DNA of 64,000 nucleotides. Origin: Muricauda sp. MAR_2010_75. Lineage in GTDB: Bacteria > Bacteroidota > Bacteroidia > Flavobacteriales > Flavobacteriaceae. Where the stretch lies: NCBI RefSeq assembly GCF_000745185.1, contig NZ_JQNJ01000001.1:2703501-2767500 (forward strand), in the 5' to 3' direction. The notes beneath the pieces are model-generated. The model saw only the letters and a program-made list of their open reading frames with translations. It had not been told where the DNA came from and made no database searches. Below are positions 8,037-16,845 of the stretch, one piece after another. The position numbers and the translations under genes were made by a program. Positions within the stretch are counted from its first letter, which is position 1. Each line of letters opens with the position of its first letter.

Positions 8037-9923
8037 TTATTTGATCATCTCATAGCTTCGGGAAATGAACTTGGTAAGTTCCTCACCTTTCAGCAAACCT
8101 TTTGACAAACGCGCCAGGTCCAAGGATTGGTTGATCAAACGTTCCCGCTTTTTGGCCGTTTTGGTATTCAAAATCTCACTGACCAACTCGTGATTGGTGT
8201 TTACGATAAGATTGTACATATCTGGCATATTTCCCATGCCAAACATACCTCCGCCTCCGGTGCGTTGCATTTCCTTCATCCTACGCATAAACTCCGGCTC
8301 AGTAATAATAAAAGGTGATGCACTGCTCTCCATGGCCTCCATTTGAATGGTGTATCCTTTTTCTTTCACAACCTCCTCGATCTCCCCTTTGAGTTTTTCT
8401 TTTTCCTCATCGGAAAGTTTGGAAATGGTGGTATCCTCTTTTTTAATGAGGTTGTCAATGTGGTCGGCATCCACACGCACAAAGGATAAATTTTCTTTGG
8501 AAGTCTCCAATTTTTGAAGCAGGTGTGGTACAATGGGCGAATCCATTAGCAAAACTTCGTAGCCTTTGGCCTTCGCTGCTTCTATATAGCTGTGCTGTGC
8601 TTCTGTGTCCGAAGCATACAGGACTACCAATTTGTCATCTTTATCGGTCTGGTTATCCTTGATTTTGGCCTCTAACTCCTCAAAAGTGTAGTAGTTGCCA
8701 TCCACAGTGGGGTATAGGGCGAATTTTTCAGCCTTTTCAAAGAATTTTTCTTCGGAAAGCATACCGTATTCAATTACCACCTTGATGTCGTTCCACTTTT
8801 GCTCAAAGTCTTCCCTGTTATTTTTGAAAAGGGAACTCAACTTATCGGCAACCTTTCTGGTGATGTAGGATGAAATTTTCTTTACGGCACCATCTGCCTG
8901 AAGATAGGATCGTGATACGTTGAGTGGAATGTCTGGTGAATCGATGACTCCACGAAGCATCGTCAAGAATTCAGGAACAATGCCTTCTACATTATCCGTA
9001 ACAAATACTTGGTTCTGGTACAGCTGGATTCTATCTTTTTGAATATTGAGATCGTTGGTCAATTTTGGAAAATACAATATGCCCGTTAAGTTGAAGGGGT
9101 AATCCACATTTAAGTGAATGTGGAACAAGGGCTCCTCAAACTGCATGGGATAGAGTTCCCTATAAAATTGTTTGTAATCGTCGTCTTCCAAATCGCTGGG
9201 CTGCTTGGTCCAAGCCGGGTTGGGGTTGTTGATGATATCGTCAACCACTTTTGTTGGAGCCGGCTCATCTTCCTTTGCACCTTCGGGTTTGGGCAGCGTT
9301 TCGGTACGCGTTCCAAACTTGATGGGAATGGGCATGAACTTGTTGTATTTTTTCAACAGTTCACGAATTTTGGAATCTTCCAAGAATTCGGTGGAATCAT
9401 CCGCTACGTGAAGGATAATTTCCGTACCCCTATCTTTTTTCTTGGCCTCTTTTAGGGTGAACTCGGGCGACCCGTCACAAATCCAGTGCACGGCTGGCTC
9501 ATCCTTCAAACTTTTTGTTATGATCTCCACTTTCCCAGCTACCATAAAAGCGGAGTAAAAACCAAGACCAAAATGCCCGATGATTCCGGCATCCTTCCCC
9601 GCGTCTTTGTATTTGTCCAAGAACTCTTCCGCACCCGAAAAGGCCACTTCATTGATGTACTTTTTTACCTCCTCCTCGGTCATCCCAATACCTTGGTCTA
9701 TAATATGGATACGCTTTTTGTCCTTGTCCACCTTCACCTCAATAATAGGGTTTCCATATTCCACTTTGGCCTCGCCAATGGAAGTAAGGTGCTTAAGTTT
9801 TAAGGTTGCATCTGTAGCGTTTGATATCAGTTCCCTCAAAAATATTTCATGATCACTGTACAAAAACTTCTTGATCAAGGGAAAAATGTTCTCTACTGAA
9901 ACATTGATTTTACCTGTTGCCAT
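8037..9923 (-). CDS. htpG: Chaperone HtpG (bacterial Hsp90)
   Basis: A 628-residue Hsp90, close to the 624 of E. coli. N-terminal GHKL ATPase with ELISNATDA (about residues 29-37), DQGIGMT (about 76-82) and GHFGLGFYSAF (about 116-126) nucleotide-binding boxes; middle domain with the catalytic-loop region SRSYLQAD (about 330); C-terminal dimerisation domain. A proline/glutamate-rich insert around 210-230 links the first two domains. It refolds or remodels client proteins using ATP in the cytoplasm. Monocistronic by layout: the next gene upstream is divergent. Confidence 0.97.
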   Translation of the reverse strand: MATGKINVSVENIFPLIKKFLYSDHEIFLRELISNATDATLKLKHLTSIGEAKVEYGNPIIEVKVDKDKKRIHIIDQGIGMTEEEVKKYINEVAFSGAEEFLDKYKDAGKDAGIIGHFGLGFYSAFMVAGKVEIITKSLKDEPAVHWICDGSPEFTLKEAKKKDRGTEIILHVADDSTEFLEDSKIRELLKKYNKFMPIPIKFGTRTETLPKPEGAKEDEPAPTKVVDDIINNPNPAWTKQPSDLEDDDYKQFYRELYPMQFEEPLFHIHLNVDYPFNLTGILYFPKLTNDLNIQKDRIQLYQNQVFVTDNVEGIVPEFLTMLRGVIDSPDIPLNVSRSYLQADGAVKKISSYITRKVADKLSSLFKNNREDFEQKWNDIKVVIEYGMLSEEKFFEKAEKFALYPTVDGNYYTFEELEAKIKDNQTDKDDKLVVLYASDTEAQHSYIEAAKAKGYEVLLMDSPIVPHLLQKLETSKENLSFVRVDADHIDNLIKKEDTTISKLSDEEKEKLKGEIEEVVKEKGYTIQMEAMESSASPFIITEPEFMRRMKEMQRTGGGGMFGMGNMPDMYNLIVNTNHELVSEILNTKTAKKRERLINQSLDLARLSKGLLKGEELTKFISRSYEMIK

Positions 9924-10011
9924 GGTGTATGTCTTTTTTTATTCCCACCACGACAAAAAAAATACCACAATCGCAAAGCTGACAAACTGACACAGCTGGT
10001 TGATTTTAACG

Positions 10012-10039
10012 TTGTCACACAAACTTTAACATAGTTTTG
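10012..10039 (+). promoter_or_regulatory. Consensus -33/-7 promoter
   Basis: TTG at 10012-10014, 17-base spacer, TAGTTTTG at 10032-10039: a full flavobacterial promoter match. It points at no protein gene; the first plausible one (fabH) starts 289 bases on, beyond a terminator. Confidence 0.65.
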
Positions 10040-10043
10040 TTTA

Positions 10044-10193
10044 TTCTTTTTTTTAAAATGATAAACAAAATTTGTATATTTATAGTGTTATAGGAGAAAT
10101 TGCTATGAAATAGTACAACACTATAACAAGTTTGTTTATTTATTGGTTAGGTTGTTGAAAATGCACTTTCGCCTGAAAGTGCATTTTCTTTTA
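10044..10193 (+). ncRNA. Candidate small structured RNA
   Basis: About 150 bases between a consensus promoter and a strong terminator, with no usable reading frame. Two nested perfect stems are visible: ATAAACAAA (10061-10069) with TTTGTTTAT (10131-10139), and inside it TTATAGTGTT (10080-10089) with AACACTATAA (10117-10126), enclosing a 27-base loop. The loop contains an AGGAGA sequence followed by ATGAAATAG, a two-codon mini-frame. I do not recognise the family; it is not SRP RNA, tmRNA or RNase P by its visible sequence. It could instead be a long fabH leader with an attenuator. Confidence 0.45.
10157..10193 (+). terminator. Rho-independent terminator after candidate small RNA
   Basis: AAAATGCACTTTC, four-base loop region, GAAAGTGCATTTT followed by CTTTT; a 12-13 base-pair stem. 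Confidence 0.8.
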
Positions 10194-10327
10194 AAAGCAC
10201 ATTTTGTATGGAGTTGGGGCAGAACCCTTTATTTTGTTAATAAATAGGCAGTTCTTTGGATATATTTTTTACTTTTCCCACGAAAAACAGATTGTTTTTT
10301 CAATAATTAGTATTTAATAAAGAAATA

Positions 10328-11335
10328 ATGTATAACTCAAGAGTATCAGGTTTGGGATTTTACGTTCCCGAGAATGTGGTCACCAATGATGACTTGTCCA
10401 AAGTAATGGACACCAATGACGAATGGATCCAGGAGCGTACCGGGATCAAAGAGCGACGCCACGTAGTGAAGGGTACCGATACCACTACAAGCATGGGGGT
10501 GAAGGCAGCACAAAAGGCCATTGAGCGCGCTGGTATTGACAAAAATGATATTGACTTTATCGTCTTTGCCACACTAAGCCCTGACTACTATTTTCCAGGT
10601 CCCGGTGTTTTGGTGCAACGCGATTTGGGCCTTAAAACCGTTGGGGCATTGGACATTCGCAACCAGTGTTCCGGTTTTGTCTATGGCATCTCTGTTGCAG
10701 ACCAGTACATTAAAAGTGGCATGTATAAAAATGTACTCGTCATTGGTTCTGAACTGCATTCCCATGGATTGGATATGACTACACGGGGTAGAGGTGTATC
10801 GGTTATTTTTGGTGATGGGGCGGGGGCCGCTGTTTTAACCCGTGAGGAAGATACATCAAAAGGAATCTTGTCCACTCATCTGCATTCCGAAGGCGAGCAT
10901 GCGGAAGAGCTTTCCCTGATTGCGCCAGGTATGGGAAAACGTTGGGTGAACGACATTATTGCCGATGCGGACCCTGATGATACTTCCTATTTTCCTTATA
11001 TGAATGGACAGTTTGTGTTCAAAAATGCAGTGGTTCGTTTCAGCGAGGTGATTATGGAAGGATTACAGGCCAACAACTTGGGCCCACAGGACATTGACAT
11101 GTTGATTCCCCACCAAGCCAATTTGCGCATCTCCCAATTCATTCAGAAGAAATTTGGATTGTCCGATGATCAAGTGTTCAACAATATCATGAGCTACGGA
11201 AATACCACTGCAGCCTCCATACCTATTGCCCTGACCGAAGCTTGGGAACAAGGAAAAATCAAAGAAGGCGATTTGGTGGTACTCGCTGCTTTTGGTAGTG
11301 GTTTTACTTGGGGCAGTGTGATTATTAGATGGTAA
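10328..11335 (+). CDS. fabH: 3-oxoacyl-ACP synthase III (KAS III)
   Basis: A 335-residue condensing enzyme that joins acetyl- (or branched acyl-) CoA to malonyl-ACP to begin fatty-acid synthesis. The KAS III catalytic triad is intact: Cys114 in RNQCSGF, His262 in IPHQANLRI, Asn292 in SYGNTTAAS. The DTNDEWIQERTGIKERR segment near the N-terminus is a family signature. It is not next to plsX/rpmF as the main flavobacterial fabH usually is, so this may be a second KAS III with different substrate preference (inference). A strong terminator follows. Confidence 0.93.
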   Translation: MYNSRVSGLGFYVPENVVTNDDLSKVMDTNDEWIQERTGIKERRHVVKGTDTTTSMGVKAAQKAIERAGIDKNDIDFIVFATLSPDYYFPGPGVLVQRDLGLKTVGALDIRNQCSGFVYGISVADQYIKSGMYKNVLVIGSELHSHGLDMTTRGRGVSVIFGDGAGAAVLTREEDTSKGILSTHLHSEGEHAEELSLIAPGMGKRWVNDIIADADPDDTSYFPYMNGQFVFKNAVVRFSEVIMEGLQANNLGPQDIDMLIPHQANLRISQFIQKKFGLSDDQVFNNIMSYGNTTAASIPIALTEAWEQGKIKEGDLVVLAAFGSGFTWGSVIIRW

Positions 11336-11356
11336 TTAGTCTTTCAAACAAAAATT

Positions 11357-11391
11357 AAAGCCCCGACCTTTTAAAAGGTCGGGGCTTTTTA
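11357..11391. terminator. Rho-independent terminator, probably bidirectional
   Basis: AAAGCCCCGACCTTTT paired perfectly with AAAAGGTCGGGGCTTT, 16 base pairs with a T run on the forward side and A run on the other, between fabH and the convergent receptor gene. Confidence 0.9.
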
Positions 11392-11448
11392 TTGATACCC
11401 CCTACCTACTTACCAACCAACACTTCGGCCAGAAATATCAATATAACC

Positions 11449-13899
11449 TTATAAAATTCCACCACCGGTATCTTTGGTTCGGTCATCCCTTCGCTTACGT
11501 TGTTTAGCACGATTTTTTCCACTTCCAAAGCGATAGGAAAGCCCTACATAGACATTATTGCTCTCCCAATTAAAGCCTCCCGCTTGCTCATACGGTTGGT
11601 CTGCCTTGAAAGCAAAGCGCATGGTGTTGAAAATATCGTTGTAATTGAAACTGATGGTGCCCTTGCCCTCAGCAAAGCTGTAGCGTGCTCCCATATTTAC
11701 AAAATACATGGGCTCTGCATTAAACTGTATGGTTCGGTTTTTACCGCGGTAAAACCCAAATGCTTGTAGTGTCAACTGCTTGGTCACCGTAAAACTGTTG
11801 TTCATGCGGAGGTTCCATGCCGTGTTGTCCACTTCTACGTTTTCCTCAACAATGTCATCTTCGGTTGGGCTGGGCACGTTCCCAGGCACACTTTCGGTGA
11901 TACCCCGGTTGGTCTGGGAGAATAGGTCAAAACTACCGTTGATATTCCACCATTTAGTTGGGCGGTAATTACTGGATAGCTCAAACCCATAGGCCGAGGT
12001 CTTGGCAAAGTTGTCGTATGTCAATATGATCTTATTGAAATCCAATCGGTCTATGTAAACGGCCCGGTTGATTTCATCTTTGATGCTTCGGTAAAAAACA
12101 CCAGCTGTGATGCTTCCGTTTTTAATACGGCGCGTGTAATTGACTTCATACGAATTGGTGAACTGAGGCACCAAATTTGGATTTCCGAAGGAAGAAATCA
12201 GAGGTGTGGCAAATTCCCGAATGGGATTTACCTGTTCAAGGCCCGGTCTGTCCACACGTCTACTATAGCTTACTTGAAATTGGTTTTTCTCGTTGGCATT
12301 GTAGGTTACAAATGCTGATGGATATACTTCGGTATACTTATCCGTAAAGGACCGAATATTGTTGGTATCCGCAGTAACTTCAACATCTTCTACGCGAACT
12401 CCCATTTGATAGGACCATTTTTTATAGGATTGACTAAAGGTGGCGTAAGCTGAATAGATATCCATGCCATATACAAAGTTGGTATTGGGCGTGGGTACCA
12501 AGTTCCCATTGGAATTAAAGGAAAACCCGGTTGATGCATAATCCACATCAGTTTCAAAATTCCGGGATTCAATTCCAATCTCCAGTTTTGAGATACTGTC
12601 CAATGGGTTCACATAATCCAAGTTGGCAATGGTCTGGGTACGTTCCGTATCCACAAAATCCATATAATCAGGATAAAGACTTGCACCAACCGACCTAAAA
12701 TTGGCATCTTGGCCACTTTCAAAACGGTTGTGGTCCACTTCCAATTCTATGTTGTGCCCTTCTTTGTTGAAATCCAATTTATAGTCAAAATTGTATTGTT
12801 CACTGCGGTTGTCAGAGATGTCACCAAAAAATTGGGTCACATTTCGGGAAGCATCCGTATTATAGGTTACTTTGGTTTCACCGGTACCACTCCCATCAAA
12901 AATATTTTGGTTGGTGAAAAAAGATATGGTGTTCTTGTCGTTTAGGTAGAAGTCCACACCCAATTTGTAGAGGTGCGACTTGTTGTTGTTGAAAAAATCA
13001 AACTCCTGTAATGAGTTTTCATCGGTTCGGAATATGGTTCCATCATTCACATACTTGCCTATGTTATTGCCATAGTTTCCATAAAAGTTGAATTTTCCAT
13101 TGCGGTAGTTCAAGTCAACGGAACTGTTGAATTTGGCCTCAACTCCTTTGGTAAGCCCAAGGTTCACATTACCATTAAAACCAATGTTGGCATTTTTGTG
13201 CAACACAATATTGATGATGCCGCTCATCCCTTCAGGGTTGTATTTGGCGGAGGGATTGGTAATCAATTCAATGGATTTAATGGAGGTTGATGGAATCTGG
13301 CGTAGCAATTGAGCCACCGGAACGTTGGACAATTTTCCATCGACCATGACCCTCACATTGGAATTTCCGCGAAGGGTAATATCTCCAGTTTGGGAGTCCA
13401 CATTTACGGAGGGAATGTTGTTCATGATATCGGAAGCCGTTGCCCCAGCAGTTGTGAGGTCCTTGCCCACGTTTATCACTTTTCGGTCCACACGTTGCTC
13501 AATAGTGGTGCGCTCGGCCACCACTTCCACTTCGTCCAGCTCTCTGGTTTCTTCTTCCAAAATAATGGTTCCTAAATCTTGGTTTCTGTTGTTTTTGGAA
13601 ATTACCAATTCCTGCGAATAGGTCTTGTAGCCAATAAATTGTACTTCAAGAATAAAAGAGCCATCGGGCAGTTTTTTAATTTCAAAACTTCCATCGTCCT
13701 CGGTAATGCCCCCAGTAATGGTCTCGGTGCCATTTTCAGACTTAATCACAATGGCCGCATAGGCAACGGGCTGTTGCAAAGTGTTGTCCACCACCGTTCC
13801 GGAGATGGAGCCCAAAGCGGTTTCTGGGTCATTGTTGTTTGAATAATTTGATTGAATGCTACACAAAGCCAGTGCAACAACTAGGAATAGTTTCTTCAT
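11449..13899 (-). CDS. TonB-dependent receptor-like outer-membrane beta-barrel protein
   Basis: An 816-residue outer-membrane protein. Signal peptide in the first ~20 residues; carboxypeptidase-regulatory-like (CarboxypepD_reg) beta domain about 30-115 (GSISGTVVDNTLQQPVAYA); a plug domain about 140-230 with the RGNSNVRVMVDGK motif; the rest a long barrel of the OMP_b-brl_3 type with the YSRRVDRPGLEQVNP signature. The C-terminus is a strongly basic tail after the last barrel strand, which is unusual for barrel proteins that normally end in Phe. Substrate unknown; no SusD partner is next to it. Confidence 0.9.
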   Translation of the reverse strand: MKKLFLVVALALCSIQSNYSNNNDPETALGSISGTVVDNTLQQPVAYAAIVIKSENGTETITGGITEDDGSFEIKKLPDGSFILEVQFIGYKTYSQELVISKNNRNQDLGTIILEEETRELDEVEVVAERTTIEQRVDRKVINVGKDLTTAGATASDIMNNIPSVNVDSQTGDITLRGNSNVRVMVDGKLSNVPVAQLLRQIPSTSIKSIELITNPSAKYNPEGMSGIINIVLHKNANIGFNGNVNLGLTKGVEAKFNSSVDLNYRNGKFNFYGNYGNNIGKYVNDGTIFRTDENSLQEFDFFNNNKSHLYKLGVDFYLNDKNTISFFTNQNIFDGSGTGETKVTYNTDASRNVTQFFGDISDNRSEQYNFDYKLDFNKEGHNIELEVDHNRFESGQDANFRSVGASLYPDYMDFVDTERTQTIANLDYVNPLDSISKLEIGIESRNFETDVDYASTGFSFNSNGNLVPTPNTNFVYGMDIYSAYATFSQSYKKWSYQMGVRVEDVEVTADTNNIRSFTDKYTEVYPSAFVTYNANEKNQFQVSYSRRVDRPGLEQVNPIREFATPLISSFGNPNLVPQFTNSYEVNYTRRIKNGSITAGVFYRSIKDEINRAVYIDRLDFNKIILTYDNFAKTSAYGFELSSNYRPTKWWNINGSFDLFSQTNRGITESVPGNVPSPTEDDIVEENVEVDNTAWNLRMNNSFTVTKQLTLQAFGFYRGKNRTIQFNAEPMYFVNMGARYSFAEGKGTISFNYNDIFNTMRFAFKADQPYEQAGGFNWESNNVYVGLSYRFGSGKNRAKQRKRRDDRTKDTGGGIL

Positions 13900-14220
13900 G
13901 AGTTGTTCGTTTTTTGATTTGATTGATGATGATACCTACAAGACGTGCATGAAGAAGAAATGTTACAGATCAAATGGATTTTAACATTAATAGGGCTGGC
14001 GTAAGCTTATGGGATGGAAACGGACAAAGAGAGCATTGATAGGAAAAAAGAAACCCCGGCATCTTGGATGCCAGGGTTTTACATTGATAAGCTATACTAA
14101 ACACTAACCATTAACTATAAAAAATACAGTCTTACCAATGAATAATATTATATAGACAATAGACGTCTTTTTTTTAAAATAGTTACAATCTTTGAACCAG
14201 TTTAACACATAAATTAACAA
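13900..14220. other. 321-base intergenic region
   Basis: Between the divergent receptor and CoA-binding protein genes. It contains an imperfect hairpin (14051-14080); otherwise AT-rich with no reading frame and no full promoter match. AATCTTTG at 14190-14197 is a near match to a -7 box for the CoA-binding gene. Confidence 0.5.
14051..14080 (-). terminator. Imperfect hairpin, possible terminator
   Basis: AAACCCcGGCATC, three-base loop, GATGCCaGGGTTT with one mismatch. The T-rich tail (TTTCTTTTTTCC) is on the reverse strand, yet no reverse-strand gene ends here, so it may end an unannotated short transcript or antisense read-through from the symporter. Confidence 0.4.
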
Positions 14221-14580
14221 ATGAAAAAAACACTTGTTTTTGGGGCTTCCTCAAACCCGGCGAGATACAGTAATTTAGCAATTCGTAGATTGGTTGAAAA
14301 CGATATAAAGACAATCGCGTTCGGAGTAAGTGGGGGAACTGTATCTGGAGTGCAAATTAAGGACAACTTGGCTGAATTTCAAAATATTAACACCATAACC
14401 TTATACCTAAATCCAAAAAATCAAAAAGAATACTACCAAAAAATCATCGACCTTAAGCCCAAAAGGGTCATTTTTAATCCTGGAACGGAAAACCCAGAGT
14501 TCTATAAACTCCTTGAAAATGCAGGGATAGAAGTGGAAGTGGCCTGTACTTTGGTGCTGTTGGCTACAGGGCAGTATTAG
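14221..14580 (+). CDS. CoA-binding domain protein (YccU-like)
   Basis: A 119-residue single-domain Rossmann-fold protein. It begins with [22 protein letters not shown], the nucleotide/CoA-binding start of the CoA_binding_2 family, and ends with the conserved NPGTENPEF and EVACTLVLL segments. Such proteins bind CoA in vitro but have no settled role. Its last 17 bases overlap the end of the convergent symporter gene. Confidence 0.88.
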   Translation: MKKTLVFGASSNPARYSNLAIRRLVENDIKTIAFGVSGGTVSGVQIKDNLAEFQNINTITLYLNPKNQKEYYQKIIDLKPKRVIFNPGTENPEFYKLLENAGIEVEVACTLVLLATGQY

Positions 14581-16054
14581 GTTTTTCCTTGGAAATTCTT
14601 CCCTTTCTAATCAGCCAAAGACCAAAAAAAGTCAATAGCCCGTTCAAGGGCAAAAGTTCGTATCCCATTACATACCCGCCCAGATAGGAGGCCGGGATAT
14701 TGGCCACCAGAACAATAATGGTCACGGAAAGTAGCGATACTGCCCAAACATAGCGATCCCTGATTTGGTGTTTGGTAAAAATACCAAAAGCAAATAGGCC
14801 CAACAATGGCCCATAGGTGTAGCCGGCCACCGTTAAGAGGCTATCAATGACATTGCTGCTCAGAATATATTTAAAGGCAATGATCACTATTATTAGCATT
14901 AGGCTCATGGCCACGTGGGTTTGCTTTCGGATTTTCTTTTGTTCTGCCTCGCTTTTCTTTTCAACATTCAAGAAATCCACACAAAAGGAGGTGGTCAATG
15001 AGGTCAGGGCACTATCCGCACTGCTGTATGCAGCGGCAATGAGCCCCAACATAAATGTAATGGCCAAAGTAAGTCCTAGGCCTCCGTTCAATGCAATTTC
15101 GGGGAACAGCAAATCGGTTTTTGGGGTGCCATCCATTAAGGGAATGCCTATCCCGTTTCGTTTGGCATAAATGAACAACAATACGCCCAATAGCATGAAC
15201 ATAAAAGTAACCCCCACCAGCACAAAACTAAAGGAGACCATGTTTTTTTGAGCATCTTTCAAAGATTTGCAGGTGAGGTTTTTTTGCATCATGTCTTGAT
15301 CGAGTCCCGTCATACAAATCGTAACGAACATGCCCCCAACAAAAGATTTTATAAAATAATTACGGTCCAAAAAACTGTCGGTGTTTAAAAAGGCATTGTA
15401 GTCTTGGAATTCGGCGGAGGACAAAAACTCCCCAAAGCTCCAGCCCAATTCTCGGTTTATGAGCACAATGGATAAGATTACCGCTACTATCATAAAGAGA
15501 GTTTGAAGGGTATCCGTCCAAACAATGGTCTTGATGCCCCCACGGTTGGTGTAGATCCATATCAACAAGATGGAAATGACAACGGTAAACTCAAACCGTA
15601 CCCCTAAGTCATCAAAAACAAATTGTTGCAGTACAATGGCCACCAGATACAACCTAAAAGCCGCTCCCAAAACCCGGGAAAGGAAAAAGAAAAACGCACC
15701 TGTCCTGTGACTGGTGCTGCCAAATCGTTCCAGTAGATACTCATATATAGAGGTGACATTTAACCTATAATACAATGGCAACAATACAAAAGCGACTGCC
15801 ATGTAGCCAAAAAGGTACCCGATTACCACCTGCATGTAATTGAATTGAATGTCCTCCACCCAACCCGGGACAGAAATGAACGTGACCCCTGAAAGTGAAG
15901 CCCCTACCATTCCAAAAGCCACTACATACCAGGGTGATTGCTTTCCGGCCTTAAAAAAATCTATGTTGGAATCGTTTTTTCCCGTAAAATAAGAGATAAG
16001 AATCAGCACCAAAAAATAGGCGCCAATGAGCAGGAGAATTTGCGTCGCCGACAT
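14564..16054 (-). CDS. Sodium:solute symporter family protein
   Basis: A 496-residue transporter with about 13 membrane helices, matching the SSS family: [19 protein letters not shown] in the first helices, the [18 protein letters not shown] stretch in the middle, and the sodium-site region [17 protein letters not shown] (about residues 345-362). It should import a solute with sodium across the inner membrane; the substrate cannot be told from sequence. Divergent from recR; overlaps the 3' end of the CoA-binding gene. Confidence 0.92.
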   Translation of the reverse strand: MSATQILLLIGAYFLVLILISYFTGKNDSNIDFFKAGKQSPWYVVAFGMVGASLSGVTFISVPGWVEDIQFNYMQVVIGYLFGYMAVAFVLLPLYYRLNVTSIYEYLLERFGSTSHRTGAFFFFLSRVLGAAFRLYLVAIVLQQFVFDDLGVRFEFTVVISILLIWIYTNRGGIKTIVWTDTLQTLFMIVAVILSIVLINRELGWSFGEFLSSAEFQDYNAFLNTDSFLDRNYFIKSFVGGMFVTICMTGLDQDMMQKNLTCKSLKDAQKNMVSFSFVLVGVTFMFMLLGVLLFIYAKRNGIGIPLMDGTPKTDLLFPEIALNGGLGLTLAITFMLGLIAAAYSSADSALTSLTTSFCVDFLNVEKKSEAEQKKIRKQTHVAMSLMLIIVIIAFKYILSSNVIDSLLTVAGYTYGPLLGLFAFGIFTKHQIRDRYVWAVSLLSVTIIVLVANIPASYLGGYVMGYELLPLNGLLTFFGLWLIRKGRISKEKPNTAL

Positions 16055-16106
16055 ATATATAATTTGATTTGCAAAGTACGAAAGTAAATTGGTAAGTGTA
16101 AAATCG

Positions 16107-16114
16107 TAATTTTG
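16107..16114 (+). promoter_or_regulatory. -7 promoter box for recR
   Basis: TAATTTTG, 16 bases before the recR ATG; a TTG at 16089-16091 gives a short 15-base spacer. Confidence 0.45.
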
Positions 16115-16130
16115 TGGGAGAATAAAGAAT

Positions 16131-16751
16131 ATGGAGTTTTCATCAAAGCTTTTGGAAAATGCCGTTTACGAAATGTCGCAATTGCCAGGTATTGGCAAAC
16201 GAACGGCATTGCGATTGGTATTGCATCTGTTGAAGCAGCCCGAGGAAAGAACCCAACTGCTGTCCAATGCATTGATGACACTTAAAAGTGAGATTAATTT
16301 TTGTAAAAGCTGCCATAATATTTCAGATACCGAAATGTGTGAAATATGCGCCAATCCCAAACGTGATGAAAGTTTGGTGTGTGTGGTTGAGGACATCCGG
16401 GATGTTATGGCCATTGAGAATACCTCACAGTACAATGGACTCTACCATGTTCTAGGTGGAAAAATATCGCCCATGGAGGGGGTGGGGCCGCAAGATTTGA
16501 ACATCGCTTCATTGGTGGAGCGTGTAAAGGAAGGAACTGTTAAGGAGCTCATTTTTGCCTTGAGTTCCACGATGGAGGGAGATACCACCAATTTTTATAT
16601 CTACAGGCAATTGGAAGGAATGGAAATTACTACCTCAACCATTGCCCGCGGGATTTCGGTGGGGGATGAACTGGAATATGCCGATGAAGTGACTTTGGGT
16701 AGAAGTATTTTGAACCGGGTTCCGTTTGAAAGTTCCATGAAAGCCAATTGA
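16131..16751 (+). CDS. recR: Recombination mediator protein RecR
   Basis: A 206-residue RecR, normal length. Helix-hairpin-helix [17 protein letters not shown] (about 18-34), C4 zinc finger with Cys58, Cys61, Cys70 and Cys73, Toprim domain beginning [14 protein letters not shown] (about 83-96), and the C-terminal Walker-like [19 protein letters not shown]. It works with RecO and RecF to load RecA on gapped DNA. Single gene, divergent from the symporter. Confidence 0.97.
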   Translation: MEFSSKLLENAVYEMSQLPGIGKRTALRLVLHLLKQPEERTQLLSNALMTLKSEINFCKSCHNISDTEMCEICANPKRDESLVCVVEDIRDVMAIENTSQYNGLYHVLGGKISPMEGVGPQDLNIASLVERVKEGTVKELIFALSSTMEGDTTNFYIYRQLEGMEITTSTIARGISVGDELEYADEVTLGRSILNRVPFESSMKAN

Positions 16752-16800
16752 GCAACTATTAAATAATGAACATAAAACAATTTTAAGTCGATTTCTTTAG

Positions 16801-16808
16801 TATTTTTG
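16801..16808 (+). promoter_or_regulatory. -7 promoter box for E2 gene
   Basis: TATTTTTG, matching TAnnTTTG, 37 bases before the ATG at 16846. Confidence 0.5.
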
Positions 16809-16845
16809 CAAAATAGAAGTCAATATTATATCGTTAACTAAGAAT

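Larger units (their letters stand above)
9924..10327. other. 404-base intergenic region between htpG and fabH
   Basis: Divergent intergenic region. It holds a consensus promoter (10012-10039), a candidate structured small RNA (about 10044-10193) with its own terminator, and then about 135 AT-rich bases before fabH in which I find no full promoter match. Confidence 0.6.

Noticed and set aside
9110-9455. Open frames on both strands inside htpG
   Set aside because: They are shadows of the htpG coding frame with no family similarity.
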